From assembly GCF_024362695.1 (NCBI RefSeq), contig NC_065422.1, forward strand, positions 11,345,534 to 11,409,533: DNA of 64,000 nucleotides. Direction: 5' to 3'. Every line of letters starts with the position of its first letter. Positions within the stretch are counted from its first letter, which is position 1. The notes under the pieces were generated by a model that saw only the letters and a program-made list of their open reading frames with translations, was not told the origin of the DNA and searched no databases. This DNA comes from Pectinophora gossypiella. Taxonomy: Eukaryota > Arthropoda > Insecta > Lepidoptera > Gelechiidae. Below are positions 35,601 to 39,419 of the stretch, piece after piece. The translations under genes and the position numbers were made by a program.

Positions 35601-36768
35601 GTACGTACATACACAATAAAGGTACTTAACACTAACATTCAGTGGTGATATACTTCCTATAGGAAGCTAACTAGTAGTTTCTTATATCATATTTGCTTTA
35701 TTTTATTTTAATTATTGACGGACTGGTTATCTACAAACGTACATTAATCAAGTTACTGTAAGTGAATTGTAGTGACAAGTGAATCTGCAAATTCCAATAG
35801 CGGGATAGGCGTGAATGAATTACTAAAACCTCGTATCCTAGGCAACAATTAACGCGTAATACATAACGCTCAACATGGCACAACAGCGTTAGTTGAGCAT
35901 CAATTGTTGTTGAGTGGACACATGACGCGCAACAACACTAGTTCCTCTGGCGACATGTTGTCGACGACAGAGGTGTATTAGATGCGTAAACAGACAACGT
36001 TGTTAAACAAAAGTTCCGCGCTAACTTTCAACATGTCGCGCGCCAAATGTTGCCAAGTGAAACATGGCAGTGTTTTCAGCCCATTCGATTCCATCAACAC
36101 TGCAAATATAAAGGCCTATTTCAAGACCTGTTCGTAATCTGTGCATAACTTATCTGGCAATCGGAACTATCGGATACCCGAAATAAAAAAAACTATCCGT
36201 GACCGATATATAGGTAAGTTTTGGGGTAATTTCACATAGGGACGGAGTTTAATTCACATGTTTGACACGGTATGACAGCTGTTGAGTGGCGGGTTTCCGG
36301 GAGATTAGACTCCGCTCTTTGACATTTCCATCGATAACTGTTTACAAAACGGCGCTACCGCTCGGTGACAAGATCAATAGCTAGTAAAACAGTTGCTAGG
36401 ATAGAAACTAGTTTTAGATTGCACAAAGGAGCAAACACTTTAGCAGCGTTGTTCTAAGGCCTACATTTGAAAATAAACTTTTTTTAGTACTTACCGGGAT
36501 CATGAAAAGGCACGAATACAAAGTCCTCTATCACTCCATTTTCCTCCAGAGCTGTATCCAAAATCATCTCGGCACCTTCTCTTAACTGCCTTAAGTCGTT
36601 ATACATGCTTCCCGTAGTATCGAACACGAACACCAAACTGCTCTTATCATTATCTTGGTACACTGTTAATTTCTCACTTCTTCCGTTCGTCGTTTGGCTA
36701 GACTGTGGCACAGTTAAACCCGACGCAAAAGCAAGGAGAAAGAATATTTTGATTTCGATTTTTAACAT
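663..36768 (-). CDS. HMCN1-like: Hemicentin (fibulin-6-like), 43 exons, 3' end outside window
   Basis: Hemicentins are very large secreted matrix proteins that organise basement-membrane and cell-cell attachment tracks. I read 43 exons with GT/AG borders; every junction keeps the frame and the sum is 6643 nt (about 2214 codons). Order: signal peptide (residues 1-25), VWA with DTTGSM metal site (44-240), hemicentin linker, 17 Ig domains (440-1995), two TSP1 repeats (1996-2144), a 31-residue linker, and the first EGF-type cysteines. The ATG at 36768 opens directly onto a hydrophobic leader. Family members have up to 44 Ig domains, so this is a short form. The G2F (nidogen-like) domain seen in vertebrates between TSP1 and EGF is not found. 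The EGF/fibulin tail must lie beyond position 1. Exon coordinates are given in the entries below. Identity is high confidence; individual borders are good but unverified by cDNA. Confidence 0.93.
984..1200 (+). repeat. Dispersed repeat R1 copy
   Basis: R1 is about 200 bp, with ACTCCATACAGACATCTCAT at one end, AGTGTGAGAGAGACAGTCC inside, and GATACGAATTGGTGCGGGGC near the other end. No inverted ends or tRNA boxes were recognised. It lies in hemicentin intron 42. Confidence 0.8.
1843..1905 (+). mobile_element. SINE-A tail fragment
   Basis: GAGTCATGTCAG and CACCAGGGTTGGTGAGGTCA match the SINE-A tail. It lies in hemicentin intron 41, which otherwise shows nothing recognisable. Confidence 0.55.
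1925..3471 (-). CDS. HMCN1-like: Hemicentin exons 38-41: two thrombospondin type 1 repeats
   Basis: Exons: 38 3355-3471; 39 2820-2914; 40 2258-2389; 41 1925-2026. Repeat 1 reads WSGWSQWSFCNVTCGLG then a second exon ending CHMPPC. Repeat 2 reads WSMWSKWSQCSTTCGVG, with TQARTRRC, then CPNLPKC. The tandem W residues, CSxTCG core and terminal cysteines are diagnostic of TSP1 repeats. Exon 41 continues into a Ser/Glu/Thr-rich stretch of about 22 residues. Confidence 0.93.
2665..2762 (-). mobile_element. SINE-A head fragment
   Basis: Reverse copy of the tRNA-like head (CTCAACCAGTGGACCACCGA on the plus strand). Just left, 2505-2600 has GATAGATAAAATACTTTATT, possibly a reversed LINE tail. It lies in hemicentin intron 39. 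Confidence 0.6.
2915..3354. other. Hemicentin intron 38
   Basis: At 3175-3300 a segment with CCTGATGATAAGTGATGTGG and CAAATGACTATTCACTCTAG looks like a decayed repeat, but no second copy was seen in the window. Confidence 0.35.
3505..3585 (-). pseudogene. RTE LINE 3' tail fragment
   Basis: The reverse complement carries GGGGAGGCCTTTCCCAACAG, the last codons of an RTE reverse transcriptase. It lies in hemicentin intron 37. Confidence 0.65.
3998..8199 (-). CDS. HMCN1-like: Hemicentin exons 30-37: Ig domains 13-17
   Basis: Exons: 30 8082-8199; 31 7163-7373; 32 6691-6910; 33 6233-6392; 34 5672-5817; 35 5002-5183; 36 4358-4585; 37 3998-4160. First-cysteine strands include TLECNAKG, VRLSCKSSG, LRLTCPAEG and IVLKCQVDG; second-cysteine strands include GVYRCNAVN, GTYSCIASN, GKYTCVARN, GQYSCIMTN and GQYICIAEN. 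Exons 31 and 36 each span the end of one Ig and the start of the next, so the usual phase 1 border intron is absent there. Confidence 0.9.
5322..5456. mobile_element. Small foldback element
   Basis: Inverted ends GTTATATGTAGGATGAT and ATCATCCTATATATAAC flank about 100 bp of unique sequence. It lies in hemicentin intron 34. Confidence 0.6.
5885..6055 (+). repeat. Repeat R7 copy
   Basis: R7 carries GACCAAATTGGGAATGTGCT and GGAATTCCATAGTCTCTGCT in this orientation. It lies in hemicentin intron 33. Confidence 0.62.
6945..7140 (+). mobile_element. SINE-D copy
   Basis: Contains GTACCCCGGTACTGG, ACAGCGATACAACTCACCAC and TTCCGATGGATGTACCTCTG. It ends 23 bp from hemicentin exon 31. Confidence 0.6.
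7493..8022 (+). repeat. Probable LINE 3' end
   Basis: A GC-richer block than its surroundings, ending near GTGATGATGCTGG. The frames in it have no recognised domain. The (GATGATG) end resembles RTE tails, but no reverse-transcriptase motif was seen. It fills most of hemicentin intron 30. Confidence 0.45.
8200..8753. other. Hemicentin intron 29: nothing recognised
   Basis: No repeat family, exon or RNA gene could be supported in this stretch. Confidence 0.5.
8754..16404 (-). CDS. HMCN1-like: Hemicentin exons 19-29: Ig domains 7-12
   Basis: Exons: 19 16248-16404; 20 15272-15396; 21 14430-14601; 22 13737-13831; 23 13037-13190; 24 12558-12679; 25 11887-12030; 26 11365-11499; 27 10651-10769; 28 9617-9844; 29 8754-8907. 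Ig7 to Ig10 are exon pairs with the first cysteine and W in the 5' exon (VTFSCEAVG, VELPCTGRG, TTLGCDAVG, LILSCKATG) and the second cysteine in the 3' exon. Exon 28 ends Ig11 (TLACVVSN) and begins Ig12 (YFGCEVDA) without an intron. The donors of exon 27 (GTTCGA) and exon 28 (GTTGGT) are weak, but they are the only ones that keep frame and domain continuity (WYK then DAKLISTG). Confidence 0.88.
9384..9537 (+). pseudogene. LINE reverse-transcriptase C-terminal fragment
   Basis: Encodes RERGRPRRTIMKQIKEKVQV and, after a one-base frame change, WRLLYRQERNS and a stop. This GRPRR...WRLLHRQE pattern marks the C-terminus of a second LINE family. It lies in hemicentin intron 28. Confidence 0.7.
9930..10154. 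mobile_element. Foldback MITE-D copy
   Basis: A long palindrome: TACAGGGTATTAGTGACATC at the left and its complement ending ACTAACACCCTGTATA at the right, with arms about 95 bp long around an AT-rich centre. It lies in hemicentin intron 27. Confidence 0.88.
10316..10590 (-). mobile_element. SINE-A copy
   Basis: Full-length in reverse, head near 10590 with GGATTCGAACC on the plus strand. It lies in hemicentin intron 27, next to MITE-D. Confidence 0.82.
10798..10860 (-). pseudogene. LINE C-terminal end fragment
   Basis: On the minus strand it carries the same AAGAGCGCAGCTCTTAAATA end as the fragment at 9384. Confidence 0.55.
11588..11775 (+). mobile_element. SINE-A copy, 3' truncated
   Basis: Head and first body block (GGGTTCAAATCCC, CACTTTGTGATCCCTAG), stopping after TTAAGCCGTTGGTCC. 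The following sequence (11776-11880) is AT-rich and unassigned. It lies in hemicentin intron 25. Confidence 0.8.
12100..12237 (+). repeat. Repeat R12 copy
   Basis: R12 starts GTCTAGGGCCCGGTGCCG and ends AACTATGTTACCTACTGAAT. It lies in hemicentin intron 24. Confidence 0.62.
12680..13036. other. Hemicentin intron 23: nothing recognised
   Basis: AT-rich sequence without a matching repeat elsewhere in the window. Confidence 0.5.
13215..13475 (-). mobile_element. Diverged SINE-A-related copy
   Basis: The right part matches a reversed SINE-A body and head (GAAGCACGGAATCATCTTAC, CCATCGGGAATCGAATCTGG). The left part (GTATGGAGCATACTCCACCA) is different and recurs near 9004-9050. Confidence 0.6.
14034..14180 (-). 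repeat. Dispersed repeat R1 copy
   Basis: Reverse copy (GCCCCGCACCGATTCGTATC), directly left of a MITE-A copy in hemicentin intron 21. Confidence 0.75.
14262..14404. mobile_element. MITE-A copy
   Basis: An uninterrupted copy of 143 bp with ends TACGGTCATGGGCA and CTCATGACTGTAC. Its right end is 25 bp from hemicentin exon 21. Confidence 0.8.
14930..15228 (+). mobile_element. SINE-A, tRNA-derived, near full-length
   Basis: A tRNA-like head with A box TGGTCCAGCGGTTGAG and B box GGGTTCGAATCCC. The body CACTTTGTGATCCCTAGTTT is followed by the GGCACGTTAAGCCGTTAGTA module and a tail ending ACAACCCACACGATAGAAGA. Pol III boxes are intact. It lies in hemicentin intron 20. Confidence 0.88.
15655..15750 (-). 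pseudogene. LINE C-terminal end fragment with hairpin
   Basis: The minus strand ends with the same AAGAGCGTAGCTCTTAAATA sequence. It contains a perfect 17-bp hairpin, listed separately. It lies in hemicentin intron 19. Confidence 0.55.
15693..15733. repeat. Perfect 17-bp hairpin
   Basis: CCTATCTATGGAGTAAT and its exact complement with a 7-nt loop. It sits inside a LINE C-terminal remnant. Confidence 0.88.
16000..16190 (-). repeat. Repeat R7 copy
   Basis: Reverse copy: TTGCTTCGATCCTGACACAC, CATTCATCAATCGTTTCATA and CTCCAATTTGGTCCATATTC. It ends near hemicentin exon 19. Confidence 0.65.
16538..16597. repeat. Perfect 23-bp hairpin
   Basis: The left arm 16538-16560 and right arm 16575-16597 are exact complements (left arm begins TCCGATAAGAGGGACACAAT), with a 14-nt loop. 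It lies in hemicentin intron 18. It could be a hairpin RNA precursor, or a small replication-derived inverted duplication. Confidence 0.9.
16896..16917 (+). repeat. Short (TG)n tract
   Basis: A run of TG dinucleotides in hemicentin intron 18. Confidence 0.75.
17083..25580 (-). CDS. HMCN1-like: Hemicentin exons 9-18: Ig domains 1-6
   Basis: Exons: 9 25465-25580; 10 24882-25003; 11 24032-24172; 12 22948-23061; 13 22164-22433; 14 21417-21589; 15 18933-19101; 16 18339-18587; 17 17872-17944; 18 17083-17297. Ig1 is exons 9+10, Ig2 11+12, Ig3 exon 13, Ig4 14+15, Ig5 exon 16, Ig6 17+18. Each has the first cysteine (for example LTCTIES, LVCSVD, LPCRVD), and the DxGxYxC-like second-cysteine strand (GSYKCVAKN, SGLYSCVAVS, IYKCNADN, VYRCVAEN). 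Ig3 and Ig5 are single-exon domains; the others are split inside the domain, and domain borders are phase 1. Confidence 0.9.
17525..17612 (-). repeat. Repeat R7 fragment
   Basis: AACTCACGCCTATTTCCCAC and TTGCTTCGATCCTGACACAC match the copy at 16000. A shorter piece lies at 13893-13943. Confidence 0.6.
17945..18932. other. Hemicentin introns 15 and 16: nothing recognised outside exon 16
   Basis: Both flanks of exon 16 (18339-18587) lack recognisable repeats. Confidence 0.45.
19320..20953 (+). mobile_element. Tc1-family DNA transposon
   Basis: 1634 bp with perfect 27-bp terminal inverted repeats (19320-19346 and 20927-20953, beginning CACTTCTCATCAAAAAAATC), flanked on both sides by TA at 19318 and 20954, the expected Tc1/mariner target duplication. 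It sits in hemicentin intron 14. Confidence 0.95.
19657..20681 (+). pseudogene. Tc1 transposase with two frameshifts
   Basis: The frame starts at 19657 with paired helix-turn-helix DNA-binding sequence (AAQVVALLDSGLSQRVVAAR). It shifts near 20070-20087 and again near 20345. The catalytic triad can still be read: D in LFSDECK (20102), D in MHDNARAHTA, and E in NPIEHLWDEL, with 34 residues between the last two (DD34E). The last frame ends at 20681. The breaks make this copy non-autonomous, but the intact ends could still be mobilised. Confidence 0.9.
20997..21195 (+). repeat. Dispersed repeat R1 copy
   Basis: Begins GCACACCCTGGACACTCCAT and follows MITE-A/Tc1 directly. Confidence 0.78.
21196..21370 (-). 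mobile_element. SINE-C 3' fragment
   Basis: Reverse copy containing GGGGTCCGCTTACCTACCTT and CAGAAGTGACTGCTTAACTG, in hemicentin intron 14. Confidence 0.65.
21839..22099 (-). mobile_element. SINE-B copy
   Basis: Full-length in reverse, with a TCATCATCATC end at 21840 and the head at 22099. It stops 65 bp from hemicentin exon 13. Confidence 0.85.
22510..22663. mobile_element. MITE-A copy
   Basis: An uninterrupted copy of 154 bp with inverted ends GTACGGTCACGAGCA and GCTCATGACTGTAC, in hemicentin intron 12. Confidence 0.85.
23099..23225 (+). repeat. Repeat R6 3' fragment
   Basis: Contains ATTACTTGTGGCTCTGGCGA and GATCACGGGCGTGAGTTTAT. Confidence 0.62.
23515..24010 (+). repeat. Repeat R9, two tandem diverged units
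   Basis: Two units of about 245 bp (23515-23760 and 23760-24005). Each contains a GTAACAATGAGTACG-like or CACAATGAGTACGG block and a TTTCATACAAA-like block, and ends in AAAAAGTATCTCATTTGACT or a close variant. It lies in hemicentin intron 11. The stretch before it (23270-23500) is GC-richer and unassigned. Confidence 0.65.
24510..24870 (+). mobile_element. SINE-D copy with internal insert
   Basis: SINE-D has a B-box-like TTCGAACCCCGGTACC, a body ACGGCGATACGGCTCGCCAC, and a 3' end TGCGATGGATGTACCCCTGA. A reversed LINE-like tail (GAAAGAAAGAAACATTTATT) lies inside at about 24695-24790. The end is 12 bp from hemicentin exon 10. Confidence 0.6.
25083..25243 (-). repeat. Repeat R9 copy
   Basis: Contains GTGACGTGATAGAAAAACGT and CAGAATTTCATAATTTATCT, directly before a MITE-A copy. 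Confidence 0.62.
25245..25391. mobile_element. MITE-A copy
   Basis: An uninterrupted copy of 147 bp, in the orientation starting GTACAGTCATGAGCA. It directly follows a repeat-R9 copy in hemicentin intron 9. Confidence 0.85.
25655..25938 (+). mobile_element. SINE-B: tRNA/5S-like head, RTE-like tail
   Basis: The head GAGCTCGGTGGCGCAGCGGT resembles a tRNA A box. It is followed by GAAGTTAAGCAACTTTCGC and AGGATGGGTGACCAC, which match the internal promoter blocks of 5S rRNA. The body is GGCACGTTAAGCCGTTGGTC; the tail GCAGTGGGGACGTTAATGGG is followed by (TGA)n. It lies in hemicentin intron 8. Confidence 0.85.
26090..33986 (-). CDS. HMCN1-like: Hemicentin exons 4-8: post-VWA linker
   Basis: Exon 4 33846-33986, exon 5 27537-27702, exon 6 27085-27269, exon 7 26206-26278, exon 8 26090-26118. 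Readable blocks include KSLSEVTVSVSGAKPSIKV, QPEPGNWTI, FVPPDDFFYIA and NGHDEYHQELRRIG, all recognisable from the hemicentin region between VWA and the first Ig. Exon 8 is only 29 nt but joins exons 7 and 9 in frame (phase 1 in, phase 0 out). Intron 4 (27703-33845) is swollen to 6.1 kb by a CR1-like LINE. Confidence 0.88.
26404..27000. mobile_element. MITE-B copy with poly(A) retroinsertion
   Basis: MITE-B ends share ACCAGGTATGC and its right-end complement GCATACCTGGT. This copy is split at 26492-26698 by a GC-rich insert. It otherwise follows the copy at 41035. It lies in hemicentin intron 6. Confidence 0.8.
26492..26698 (+). mobile_element. GC-rich poly(A)-tailed retroinsertion
   Basis: 207 bp, GC-rich, ending in nine A residues and flanked by the 16-bp duplication GTTGCCATTTCGTAAC (26476-26491 and 26699-26714). 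This is the product expected of target-primed reverse transcription. It is likely the 5'-truncated end of a poly(A) LINE; the clade was not determined. Confidence 0.85.
27355..27520 (+). mobile_element. SINE-C 3' fragment
   Basis: Matches the SINE-C body (GGAGACATGACCTAACC) and end (AGGTAAGCGGATCCTATC). It stops about 16 bp from the hemicentin exon 5 donor. Confidence 0.65.
28236..29324 (+). CDS. CR1-like ORF1 protein with PHD-like zinc finger
   Basis: 362 residues from the ATG at 28236. Residues 12-60 hold a cysteine cluster VCTGC, CSVC, YDLDC, WKCQGC, a PHD-like C4-x-C3 finger with Asp where His is usual. A coiled coil follows (ETLNQTISTLNNTIQEQNSR, IQELEAKVGRLENKE), then a basic C-terminal domain (RPRPLAVRLARRAPRDAI) typical of LINE ORF1 RNA-binding regions. 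It is intact. It may coat the element RNA. Confidence 0.85.
   Translation: MSNSDKNKYEVCTGCKNQLPKKQFVQCSVCADKYDLDCASISYKLFSLMERKDNWKCQGCLKKSSSIPPVMTESVYEDGDSNITYRSKNIQPVPVMNKPASTATKNLIDVEHTDNAIVAELKLFMMELIRNQTETLNQTISTLNNTIQEQNSRIQELEAKVGRLENKENEEIPINITAIESTISHLQAEISERDQALLCNDLEIAGCPETGNENCVHLVLIIAKKIGVDLDERDIVSVERAGPAVPRPALQDGMPARPRPLAVRLARRAPRDAILKAARVKRNLTTEGLNLPGPAVTFYINERLTKHNRILFQKARKLAAENKFKYVWTREGKIFVRQENGKERYRLRTDSDLQKVFGKLEI
29579..32473 (+). CDS. CR1-like ORF2: endonuclease and reverse transcriptase
   Basis: 964 residues without a break. The AP-endonuclease domain shows LNAQS near residue 15, NETWL near 41, VGDLNMDL near 142 and SLSDHAMI near 209, so its catalytic residues are present. 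The reverse transcriptase shows LLDYSRAFDCLD, RGVPQGSLLSPVLF and the catalytic YADDTQIY near 661. The C-terminal part includes KIWNDLPPPMRN, a motif common at LINE ORF2 ends. ORF2 starts 254 nt after ORF1 stops. Nothing in the sequence argues against activity. Confidence 0.92.
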   Translation: MANTSRKCLRLGLLNAQSLNTGQDELAVTIDNYKPDILAINETWLQEGEENLAPALQGYRLIQKARKRRGGGVGFYVAQGISTRILQHPPSNLEQLWLQVQLPGATLAFGTAHRTERVSTGDALDSLSESISSMARCNYTCFVGDLNMDLTKLESSRAKELLTFCHQHSLEQLVNEPTRITDKSATLIDVVITDSASLCRDIKVIHNRSLSDHAMILVDFDIKKPKFFKRIKSFRSLRTINLDELTSDLVSIPWQSIHSLEDVNEMVNIFDYYTLMLFEKHAPIKNIKIKDRPKPWITDLLKFMMSLRDDALKKAQKTKTDSSKKYYRSLRNLVTATTERERKAYFNNFINNNLKNTSLLWKNIRNTTLFDDPCKISIPDNLNNPDKINEYFLDLPVCKQQNIGNSTMIKTQFEHSGTFELKYTTESEVRNIINNIKTKAVGHDSINIDMIKLTLDVTLPTITAIVNKSIETKVFPSSWKRALVKPIPKKNTVDGFKDLRPISILPVLSKVLEKVVLAQVLKYLDNSKIIPKFQSGFRRGHGTETALLHITDDITKASDEGLSSILILLDYSRAFDCLDPKKLLAKLEYYGFSINTCQWFESFLMDREQMVATEGKDGEVKYSTLKTIQRGVPQGSLLSPVLFTIFTSDLPFNLETCNYHLYADDTQIYYSFEGKNTRQAVTLINRDLDNIYTWSQQNSLALNPDKSQMIVLGTKCQIDKVMECDEKIKINDIEVKQVTTARNLGLFLDGEQKYTDHVNRKIRNAFYKLKTLYKIRPYIKEELRLLLTDLLVLSPFNYCSTVFGPRLNSGLERAIQRVQNACIRFSLSVPKREYITPFLNKKGILNMSSRMELHYACTVQRVIWNKKPEYLFEKITWVKDINRRNLRSVSQNLIKTAKHKSARYTGCFKFNAAKIWNDLPPPMRNKMSINCFKTKYKSALLKKQLTAEKLKHSYWKMLKLKDHF
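32571..32690 (+). repeat. (CA)n microsatellite in LINE 3' region
   Basis: About 110 bp of CA repeats with a few CG interruptions, inside the CR1-like 3' untranslated region. Looser CA-rich sequence also occurs between ORF1 and ORF2. Confidence 0.95.
32990..33165 (-). repeat. Dispersed repeat R1 copy at the LINE 3' junction
   Basis: Reverse copy beginning CGTATAAAATGGCAACTCTC directly after the CR1-like LINE tail. Confidence 0.75.
33195..33425 (-). repeat. Repeat R9 copy
   Basis: Contains CTAGTCAAATGAGTTACTTT, GACATCATAGAAAAACGTGA and AGAATTTCATAATTTATA. It lies in hemicentin intron 4. Confidence 0.62.
34389..36768 (-). CDS. HMCN1-like: Hemicentin exons 1-3: signal peptide and VWA domain
   Basis: Exon 1 is 36495-36768, exon 2 34888-35117, exon 3 34389-34601. 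Exon 1 encodes a leader (MLKIEIKIFFLLAFASG) and the first VWA strand with DTTGSMYNDL, the hemicentin form of the MIDAS metal site, ending in PFHDP. Exon 2 carries GGGDCPEKSLGG and FVYVFTDA. Exon 3 carries VVFVLTGHC and KVYQQIAAASAGQVF. These blocks follow the order in known hemicentins. Introns are phase 1 then phase 0. Intron 1 (35118-36494) is 1.4 kb. Confidence 0.94.
35118..36494. other. Hemicentin intron 1 with a CAACA/TGTTG-rich patch
   Basis: No transposon was recognised. From 35840 to 36065 there is a dense set of CAACA and TGTTG words mixed with GCGC, including ACAACGTTGT and GACATGTTGTC. A first intron with such a cluster may be regulatory; that is inference. Confidence 0.35.
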
Positions 36769-37383
36769 ATTTGTGTTTTAAAACATGTTTTTTAACGAAA
36801 TGAACGCGCAGTTTTGTGGTCAGTAGCCGTGGTACTAGTTATCACTAATGCCCTCTGACCGAATAATCGATGTAGGTTATTAAGGAAATCACCAACTCGT
36901 ACTTGAGAGCTTTATCAGAATCTGTGTAATTTTAGTTCAGGGTTTACTGAGAGCGTTATTTCCCGTTTTATGCGACCGGGATTATCTTAATTATATTTAT
37001 TGGAAACATGTTGACAATTATTCCACTTATCCGCTCGATTCATTTTTGTTACCCAGGATACGGGGCACTGCAGTGTCCAGTGTCTACGAAGTGGAATTCT
37101 GCATAATCTATCCATGCTTCTTTAATTCGCAAATAATATGGACAGTGCCATTTGGCATCCCTTTCTTGGTTGTTTTATTCATAAATTAATTAGTTTTTGA
37201 CTCTCTAGTGCCCACGGTGATATGAAATATCGTTATCCACGCCGCAGGGACGGAAGTGTTGATACGCGACGCATCAACGGTTTAGTGCGCGCCCGGTGTA
37301 GCATGCGGTTAATAGATCAGAAATGACGTTGCGTTCTATTGTATCACGTTTCAGTTACAGTGCAATCTACATTTCCTGTAAAT

Positions 37384-37581
37384 AATACAGGGTGTTAGTA
37401 ACATCGTAACGAAAAGTTTGAGGGATGATTCAGACCATGATTCTGAGTTGATATCAAGTGGAATTTTTCGTCGCAAAAATGGAACTGAAAATAATAAAAA
37501 AAAACACAAAAATTTTCATGAAATTTCCGATAGAAAATTCCACTCCTAGTATCCGTTACGATGTCACTAACACCCTGTATA
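37384..37581. mobile_element. Foldback MITE-D copy
   Basis: ATACAGGGTGTTAGTAACAT at the left and CACTAACACCCTGTAT at the right. The right arm has an internal deletion relative to the left. It lies upstream of hemicentin. Confidence 0.85.
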
Positions 37582-38217
37582 CGATTTACCTCACTACATT
37601 AATTTAATATCAATTTCTTAAATTATTTCAAAAAATCGTATAAAAATAAAAATCTTTATTAAAATTCACACTTCACATATCTATAGAAGACATTTTCATT
37701 TACTTACATTAAAAAACAACATTATTAACTATTTATCTAGAAAATTGCTCAAAATTGTTCTTTATAATACGTTTGGAAGTCCACAATAACCATGTAATTT
37801 AGAAAAGTTATAATTTTTATATACTGAAAATTGAAATTATACATAATATTTAGATTATATTTTTCAATATATATTGTTTGTATATTGAATATATTAATAG
37901 TAGTACTTCCCTACTTCTAAATTATTGATAACTGGCGCTAAATTTTAATCACTTTTATAACGTAATCTAAAATTACATGACCATTTAAGACCCAATTTCT
38001 TAGACCAATAATCGGAAATTTTGATCCCAGAAAATAGTCACTAAGAGGACTAAATACACCAATCATTCAAACGAATTTTAGTAGCACATAAGTGCAATGC
38101 CACTGGTGTGAGAAATGCTTTCAATTAAGGTGGTCAAATTGCATTTTTGGCATAAGTACATTCTTTCAATAGAAAGAATTATAAGTATCCAGCCCTCAAG
38201 CCCTTCGTATTATACTC

Positions 38218-38659
38218 AATGACCCTGATTCCTGCAGACACATCTTAATTTTATTTTAAGTTATACCTGTCATTTTCTTAACCACCGAAAAAGAAAGGGA
38301 CGGATGGTTGACAGCTTTTAATTTTAAATTGAATTAATGAATAGCCGAGGCAGATCAAATAGGCATGTCGTTTGACGTGTGTTGTCAACATAATTGGGTC
38401 GTGTATTAGGTTCAAAATAAATTATGAAATTCTGATTACTAAATAAAGACAGATAAAACATTTCATTTTTTCTAACGAAAAACATATTATTTTTTCTATT
38501 TAACTTATTTATGAATTTTAATAAAAAATTCTGTCGGGTTATTGAGGGTTGTTTAAATTTCTGCCTAAGATGGATGTGTGTCTCGTAATTTTTTTTTAAT
38601 AATACAATAGTTATTTCTGAAAATAAAATTAGATGGTGTGTACTGGAATCAGCACCAAT
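38218..38659. mobile_element. MITE-C copy with nested repeat
   Basis: MITE-C has inverted ends near ATTGGTGCTGATTCC and subterminal inverted AAAGGGACGG blocks. This copy is split by a repeat-R9 segment at 38396-38526, with AATT duplicated on both sides. It lies between hemicentin and PIGB. Confidence 0.78.
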
Positions 38660-39134
38660 ATTTGCTTTAATCTACCTAAAGACAACGTAGAGATCTAATC
38701 TTGTCTTTATTTTTGAGCAGAATAGTCTAAACTACGAGTAAATCTAAATTTAGCCAAAAATACCAAAACTAAATTTATTGCATTCCAAATCCATAATAAT
38801 TGTAAATAATAAATTGAAATTATAATTTTAATGTATTTAATTAATATATTCATTTACCAATGTCAAATAAGCCCTATTTATTTCATTAGCTATAATTTCA
38901 CCTACTTCCTAGGAAAACAAGGTAGTTTACTACTTATTTGAGATGCCCAAAACGTTCCTTATTCATTCAGACCTACTATCGGTGGTATAAGTCTCTATAC
39001 ACACCCCCAACACGAAATGAAATAATTTTAATGTTAATTTACTTTACAAAGCTTTCTTTCAACCTTTTTTCTTTCGAACTTTTCTTACTTTCTAGGCGAT
39101 TAAAGGTGTACTAGACGTCTATCTCTCTGTAATG

Positions 39135-39419
39135 AGGAGCTCGTTGGCGCAGCTCTAAACGCGCTCGGTCTGCGATTGTTGAAGTTAAGCAAATTTCGCA
39201 AAGGCCGGTCATAGGATGGGTGACCACAAAAAAAAAAGTTTTCATCTCGAGCTCCTCCGTGCTTCGGAAGGCACGTTAAGCCGTTGGTCCCGGCTGCATT
39301 AGCAGTCGTTAATAACCATCAATCCGCACTGAGCCCACGTGGTGGTTTAAGGCCTTATCCATCCATAGGGAAGGCCCGTGCCCCTGCAGTGGGGACGTTA
39401 CTGGGCTGATGATGATGAG
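39135..39419 (+). mobile_element. SINE-B copy
   Basis: Full-length, with the same head, body and GGGCTGATGATGATGA tail. It lies between hemicentin and PIGB. Confidence 0.85.
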
